From: Pseudomonadota bacterium
Lineage (GTDB): Bacteria > Pseudomonadota > Alphaproteobacteria > Rhizobiales > Xanthobacteraceae
Assembly: GCA_023405565.1 (NCBI GenBank)
Contig: JAEXXW010000450.1
Coordinates: forward strand, 1 to 8,858
Length of the DNA stretch: 8,858 nt
Reading direction: 5' to 3'
In this document: positions 6,092-8,858 of the stretch, piece by piece
Layout: every line of letters starts with the position of its first letter
How positions within the stretch are numbered: position 1 is the first letter of the stretch
Notes under the pieces: model-generated
Seen by the model: only the letters and a program-made list of their open reading frames with translations
The model's database searches: none
What the model was told of the DNA's origin: nothing
Made by a program: the position numbers and the translations under genes

Positions 6092-7021
6092 TCAGAAGCG
6101 CGCGCTCACCCCGACAATGGGGCCGTGCTGAAGCATGTTGTATTCGTAGAGTGTGTTGCCGCTGCCTTTGGAAAAGTCGACATAAAGCGCGCGATATCCG
6201 ACGAGGCCGGACCACGTGATGTTGTGGGAGCGGGCGAAGTTCCAGCGATAGGCGCCGACCGCTTGCCAGGAAAATTGGCTTCCCACATCGAAGCCGCCGA
6301 CGTCGCCCGACAATGTCAATTCATGTCCCGGCGCGAATTGATGGCGCAGCCGCAAGCCGACCAGCGGGTCGACCCAGGTGACATCGCCCGATTTGGCAGT
6401 GGCGCGCGTGCCGTCAAGGGTGAAGCTCTGGCGAGGCAGCAAAACCGCGAGTGCCGCGTTCACATTGAGGCTGGCTTCCGCTTCCTGCCACCAAAGCCGG
6501 CCGCCTGCATAGATGTCGACCGATGTGGCGGAGCCCGACGGCGAGCCCCAGCGCGCAAGCTCGTAGGCGCCGGCCAGTTCGGTGATGATCATCTTGATGG
6601 TCGTCTCGAAATTGGCGCCGACCGCGAGCGTGAGCCGCGGATCGAGCGTTTCCGAACGCGCGCCGCCTTTGGAGGCGCCGATCTTCATGTAGACGAAATC
6701 GCCGAGCAGCGCGAAACGGTCGTTGCGCGCCTCAAAGGCTGTCATCAGCCCGAACAATTCCTTGGGGATTTCGCGGTGGATGATGTTGCCGAAGAAGGTC
6801 GCATCGATATCCGCACTGTGTCCCTTGATCGTCGAGGTGCCGTTAAGCGAGGGCATCCACCCATAGGGCGTTATGTCGAAGCGCCAAGGGCTTTCCGGTG
6901 CCGGCGGCGCCTTGACCGGCATGGCCGGCTTGAGGTCCGCAGCCTGTGCTGTGGTGAGAAATCCGCCGACACACAAGACAACGAGCGCGACTTGCAAACT
7001 TCCAGACGGTCCAGTCCCCAC
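6092..7021 (-). CDS. Outer-membrane beta-barrel protein of unknown function
   Basis: The 309-residue protein has a signal peptide (1-27; hydrophobic core 9-22, cleavage TTAQA before ADLKP). A proline/alanine/lysine linker follows, then alternating amphipathic strands from about residue 47 (WRFDITPYGWMPSLNGT) to the end. It finishes in SARF, and a terminal Phe is the usual BamA-recognised signal of outer-membrane barrels. The WRFDITPYGWMPSLNG opening resembles widespread uncharacterised proteobacterial barrel proteins; I cannot name the substrate. The start is GTG: AGGAG (7033-7029) lies 7 nt upstream, and the signal peptide fits this start. It is the first gene of the barrel/sulfatase pair. 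The linkage suggests uptake or release of sulfated compounds, which is inference. A degenerate FixK-like box lies 52 nt upstream. Confidence 0.8.
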   Translation of the reverse strand: MGTGPSGSLQVALVVLCVGGFLTTAQAADLKPAMPVKAPPAPESPWRFDITPYGWMPSLNGTSTIKGHSADIDATFFGNIIHREIPKELFGLMTAFEARNDRFALLGDFVYMKIGASKGGARSETLDPRLTLAVGANFETTIKMIITELAGAYELARWGSPSGSATSVDIYAGGRLWWQEAEASLNVNAALAVLLPRQSFTLDGTRATAKSGDVTWVDPLVGLRLRHQFAPGHELTLSGDVGGFDVGSQFSWQAVGAYRWNFARSHNITWSGLVGYRALYVDFSKGSGNTLYEYNMLQHGPIVGVSARF

Positions 7022-7028
7022 GGCGCCT

Positions 7029-7033
7029 CTCCT
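7029..7033 (-). promoter_or_regulatory. Ribosome-binding site fixing a GTG start
   Basis: AGGAG lies 7 nt before the GTG at 7021. No in-frame ATG gives a better-placed start, so this site decides the N-terminus of the barrel protein. Confidence 0.75.
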
Positions 7034-7073
7034 GGATCGTTTCTATTCACGACCGGGAGATGGGATACATTTT

Positions 7074-7089
7074 GTTAACCAAAGTCAAC
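7074..7089 (-). promoter_or_regulatory. Degenerate FNR/FixK-like box upstream of the barrel-protein gene
   Basis: On the minus strand GTTGACTTTGGTTAAC matches the perfect box at 5942-5957 at 12 of 16 positions and has the same 52-nt distance to its GTG start. TTGA-N6-TTAA deviates by one base from TTGA-N6-TCAA. If centred at -41.5, transcription would start near 7040 and leave a 19-nt leader holding the AGGAG. It also contains GTTAAC, a CtrA half-site, so CtrA is an alternative reader. Confidence 0.4.
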
Positions 7090-7130
7090 GCGCAAGAAGC
7101 CGGTGGCCGCATCTGAGGGGGGGCACAACA

Positions 7131-7229
7131 GAAAAACCCCGCCGTCTCCGGCGGGGTTTGAAGTTTTGAGGGACTTAAAGAGAAGCGTTAGGCGGGAATT
7201 CTGGCTTCGTCGTCGGACGGCTCGCGCAG
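7131..7229 (-). repeat. Right copy of the ctrA-3'-end direct repeat
   Basis: This is the functional copy: the last 14 codons of ctrA, its 3'-UTR and its terminator. It pairs with 2965-3053 in the same orientation, and the two bracket about 4.1 kb containing the sulfatase and barrel genes. It resembles a duplicated integration target, although no integrase or transposase is visible between the copies. Confidence 0.8.
7132..7159 (-). terminator. Rho-independent terminator of ctrA
   Basis: AAACCCCGCCG (7134-7144) pairs with CGGCGGGGTTT (7149-7159) around a TCTC loop, an 11-bp perfect stem. On the minus strand it is followed by a T run (the A run at 7132-7136). It begins 28 nt after the ctrA stop codon. 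Confidence 0.92.
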
Positions 7230-7889
7230 CACATAGCCGCGGCCCCAGACGGTCTCGATATAGTTCTTGCCGCTCGAGGCGTTCGCGAGCTTCTTGCGCA
7301 GCTTGCAGATGAACACGTCGATGATCTTGAGTTCCGGCTCGTCCATGCCGCCATAGAGATGATTGAGGAACATCTCCTTGGTGAGCGTCGTGCCTTTGCG
7401 GAGCGAGAGCAGCTCCAGCATCTGATATTCCTTGCCGGTCAGATGCACGCGGGCGCCATGAACTTCGACGGTCTTCTGGTCGAGATTGACGACGAGATCG
7501 CCGGTGTTGATGACCGACTGGGCGTGACCCTTGGAGCGGCGGACGATCGCGTGGATGCGGGCGACCAGTTCATCCTTATGGAAAGGCTTGGTCATGTAAT
7601 CGTCGGCGCCGAAGCCGAGACCGCGAACCTTGTCCTCGATGCCGGCGAGACCTGACAGGATGAGGATCGGCGTCTTCACCTTCGCCACGCGAAGGGAGCG
7701 CAGGACCTCATAGCCCGACATGTCGGGCAGATTCAGATCCAGCATAATAATGTCGTAGTCGTAGAGCTTGCCGAGATCGACGCCTTCCTCACCGAGATCG
7801 GTGGTGTAGACGTTGAAGCTCTCGGACTTCAGCATCAATTCGATCGACTGCGCCGTGGCGCTATCATCTTCGATCAGTAGAACGCGCAT
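7188..7889 (-). CDS. ctrA: Cell-cycle response regulator CtrA
   Basis: The 233-residue protein is a full-length OmpR-type response regulator. The receiver domain (1-117) has acidic-pocket residues Glu7, Asp8 and Asp9, phosphorylation site Asp51 in [13 protein letters not shown], Ser79 and Lys101. The winged-helix DNA-binding domain (about 124-225) includes [20 protein letters not shown], the strongly conserved CtrA recognition-helix region, and ends in [17 protein letters not shown]. CtrA is phosphorylated by the CckA-ChpT relay and controls division, flagellar and DNA-methylation genes by binding TTAA-N7-TTAAC. The start at 7889 gives MRVLLIEDD and has GGGGA 5 nt upstream; an in-frame ATG at 7934 adds 15 unconserved residues. 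The protein ends in IPA, whereas Caulobacter CtrA ends in a double-alanine ClpXP signal, so turnover may differ. It is divergent from fliI. Confidence 0.97.
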   Translation of the reverse strand: MRVLLIEDDSATAQSIELMLKSESFNVYTTDLGEEGVDLGKLYDYDIIMLDLNLPDMSGYEVLRSLRVAKVKTPILILSGLAGIEDKVRGLGFGADDYMTKPFHKDELVARIHAIVRRSKGHAQSVINTGDLVVNLDQKTVEVHGARVHLTGKEYQMLELLSLRKGTTLTKEMFLNHLYGGMDEPELKIIDVFICKLRKKLANASSGKNYIETVWGRGYVLREPSDDEARIPA

Positions 7890-7989
7890 GCCAGTCCCCT
7901 TTTTCGCCGCTGCGGGGCCTTCAATTGTCGGCACGCCGGGAGCGGCGGCCCTTCAAACGCCTTGCAACACAACGATTCGGGAAACACTA

Positions 7990-8005
7990 TTTCGTCATGG
8001 TTAAC
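7990..8005 (+). promoter_or_regulatory. CtrA-like box upstream of ctrA
   Basis: TTTC-N7-TTAAC matches TTAA-N7-TTAAC at 7 of 9 positions, with a perfect right half, and its complement reads TTAACCATGACG. It lies about 100 bp upstream of the ctrA start, which suits autoregulation. The 13-mer CGTCATGGTTAAC is identical to the box at 2729-2717 (minus strand). Confidence 0.45.
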
Positions 8006-8204
8006 AAAAGCTGATTCTGCTTCGCAAGCATTCTCTAGGCGCCCTGAGTCGAATCGGCCTAAAGATTTACCGGAATACAGTTTGTCGCCCCAAAACGATC
8101 GTCGTGTTCCACTCAAAGAGCCGGGGTGAGCCGACCCGCAACCCGCCATCGAATTTTGTCTCCGGCGCGTCGCCCGCTGCAGTCGCAATAACGGTATCGC
8201 AATG

Positions 8205-8234
8205 ATTAACGACGCGGGTAAACACAGGGTTAAT
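8205..8234 (+). promoter_or_regulatory. CtrA-like sites upstream of fliI
   Basis: ATTAAC (8205-8210) and GTTAAT (8229-8234) form an inverted pair 18 bp apart. TAAA-N7-TTAAT (8219-8234) matches the CtrA consensus at 7 of 9. They lie only 24-53 bp before the fliI ATG, consistent with direct CtrA control of this flagellar gene as in other alphaproteobacteria, though the transcription start is unknown. Confidence 0.4.
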
Positions 8235-8258
8235 GCCGGAACCGCTGGATAGGAATCC

Positions 8259-8858
8259 ATGAAGGCTTTGGCCGAACAGATCGAGGAACTCGACGGCGTC
8301 GAAATCTATGGGCGGGTCGTCGGCGTTCGCGGCCTGATGGTGGAGGTCGCCGGTCCCATCCATGCCATGTCGGTTGGTTCCAAGGTCTCCATCGAGACTG
8401 GTCAGGGGCGGACGATCGCCGGCGAGGTGGTCGGCTTTGCCGGGAACAATGCGCTGCTGATGCCGTTCGGCGCACTTGAAGGTGTGCGGCGGGGGTGCCG
8501 GGCCATCGTCAGCGCGTCGGCGGCGGCTGTCCGGCCAAGCGATGGCTGGCTGGGCCGCGTGGTCAATGCCATGGGCGAGCCGATCGACGGGAAGGGGCCG
8601 CTGCCGGCTGGGCCGTCACCTTATTCCTATCGTAACGCACCGCCGCCGGCGCATGCCCGTAAGCGGGTCGGCGCGCCGCTCGACCTTGGGGTCAGGGCCC
8701 TCAATACATTCCTCACCTGTTGCCGGGGGCAGCGTATGGGCATCTTTGCCGGCTCGGGCGTCGGCAAGTCGGTGCTGCTCTCGATGTTGGCCAAGAATGT
8801 CGAGGCCGACGTGTCGGTCATTGGCCTGATCGGCGAGCGCGGCCGCGAGGTGCAGGAA
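8259..8858 (+). CDS. fliI: Flagellar type III export ATPase FliI (partial, N-terminal 200 residues)
   Basis: FliI is the cytoplasmic ATPase that unloads chaperone-substrate complexes at the flagellar export gate. The window covers 200 codons of an expected roughly 440, and the frame runs off the right edge. The N-terminal beta-barrel domain spans about 12-85 (VEIYGRVVGVRGLMVEVAGP). LGRVVNAMGEPIDGKGPL (about 98-115) is the family-typical link into the nucleotide-binding domain. The Walker A motif GSGVGKS is at 165-171. The last residues, LIGERGREVQE, match the conserved block of FliI and type III secretion ATPases. An in-frame TAG lies two codons upstream of the ATG, so this is the first possible ATG; the preceding AGGA is only 4 nt away and weak. 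Its position opposite ctrA suggests it opens a flagellar operon that continues to the right. Confidence 0.95.
   Translation, partial: MKALAEQIEELDGVEIYGRVVGVRGLMVEVAGPIHAMSVGSKVSIETGQGRTIAGEVVGFAGNNALLMPFGALEGVRRGCRAIVSASAAAVRPSDGWLGRVVNAMGEPIDGKGPLPAGPSPYSYRNAPPPAHARKRVGAPLDLGVRALNTFLTCCRGQRMGIFAGSGVGKSVLLSMLAKNVEADVSVIGLIGERGREVQE

Larger units (their letters stand above)
7890..8258. promoter_or_regulatory. Divergent ctrA-fliI control region with a cluster of GANTC sites
   Basis: This 369-bp region holds five GANTC sites, targets of the CcrM-type adenine methylase: 7974-7978, 8013-8017, 8046-8050, 8051-8055 (the last two abutting as GAGTCGAATC) and 8253-8257. About 1.4 would be expected by chance at even base composition. 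In Caulobacter, GANTC methylation state controls the ctrA P1 promoter. No small gene is visible here. Confidence 0.6.

Noticed and set aside
5928..6131. 67-codon plus-strand frame with a hydrophobic stretch
   Set aside because: It overlaps the fossil sulfatase start and the 3' end of the barrel gene on the other strand and has no ribosome site. The hydrophobic run is the antisense of the fossil.
7074..7079. GTTAAC upstream of the barrel gene as a CtrA half-site
   Set aside because: No partner half at the right spacing. It is better explained as part of the FNR/FixK-like dyad, which recurs at the same distance before the relic gene; CtrA remains possible.
7890..7934. Upstream in-frame ATG that would lengthen CtrA by 15 residues
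   Set aside because: The added residues are not CtrA-like, and the start at 7889 has a good ribosome site and the canonical N-terminus MRVLLIEDD.

Overview
The window is GC-rich alphaproteobacterial chromosome, most likely order Hyphomicrobiales near Bradyrhizobium, Rhodopseudomonas or Pseudolabrys. The evidence is a full-length CtrA cell-cycle regulator divergent from the flagellar export ATPase FliI, GANTC (CcrM-type) sites and CtrA-like boxes between genes, and an Omp25/Omp31-style porin. The genus call is inference from protein style; no database was searched.

Layout. 1-608 (-) is the 5' part of a porin running off the left edge. 847-1626 (+) is a tRNA U34 hydroxylase, TrhO. It converges on 1638-2684 (-), a membrane-anchored DUF2778/Tlde1-type L,D-transpeptidase-like protein with two CtrA-like boxes in its promoter. 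2685-3072 holds that promoter, a strong terminator and a decayed copy of the last codons of ctrA. 3073-5580 (-) is a long exported formylglycine-type sulfatase. 5581-6091 looks like gene fossils plus a perfect FNR/FixK box. 6092-7021 (-) is an outer-membrane beta-barrel protein. 7188-7889 (-) is ctrA with its terminator just downstream. 8259-8858 (+) is the 5' half of fliI.

Two layers of rearrangement are visible, neither of which is an ordinary gene feature. First, the ctrA 3' end plus terminator and 3'-UTR occurs twice in the same orientation (about 2965-3053 and 7131-7229), bracketing the 4.1-kb barrel-protein/sulfatase block like a target duplication. Second, the 511-bp gap between barrel gene and sulfatase contains, in order on the minus strand, a fossil of a sulfatase start (6052 downward), then a fossil of the barrel gene's promoter, ribosome site, GTG start and stop (5957 to 5617). 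Offsets are constant: 475 bp for sulfatase start and barrel stop, 1132 bp for barrel promoter and start. The simplest reading is a tandem duplication of a two-gene module followed by complementary loss: copy 1 kept the barrel gene, copy 2 kept the sulfatase.

How the genes may work together. The barrel protein and sulfatase probably form an envelope module for periplasmic sulfate-ester hydrolysis, possibly under an FNR/FixK-type regulator (inference). CtrA, fliI and perhaps the transpeptidase-like gene form a cell-cycle/envelope set tied together by CtrA-like boxes. TrhO is a tRNA-modification housekeeping gene. No tRNA, rRNA, CRISPR array, transposase or integrase was seen.
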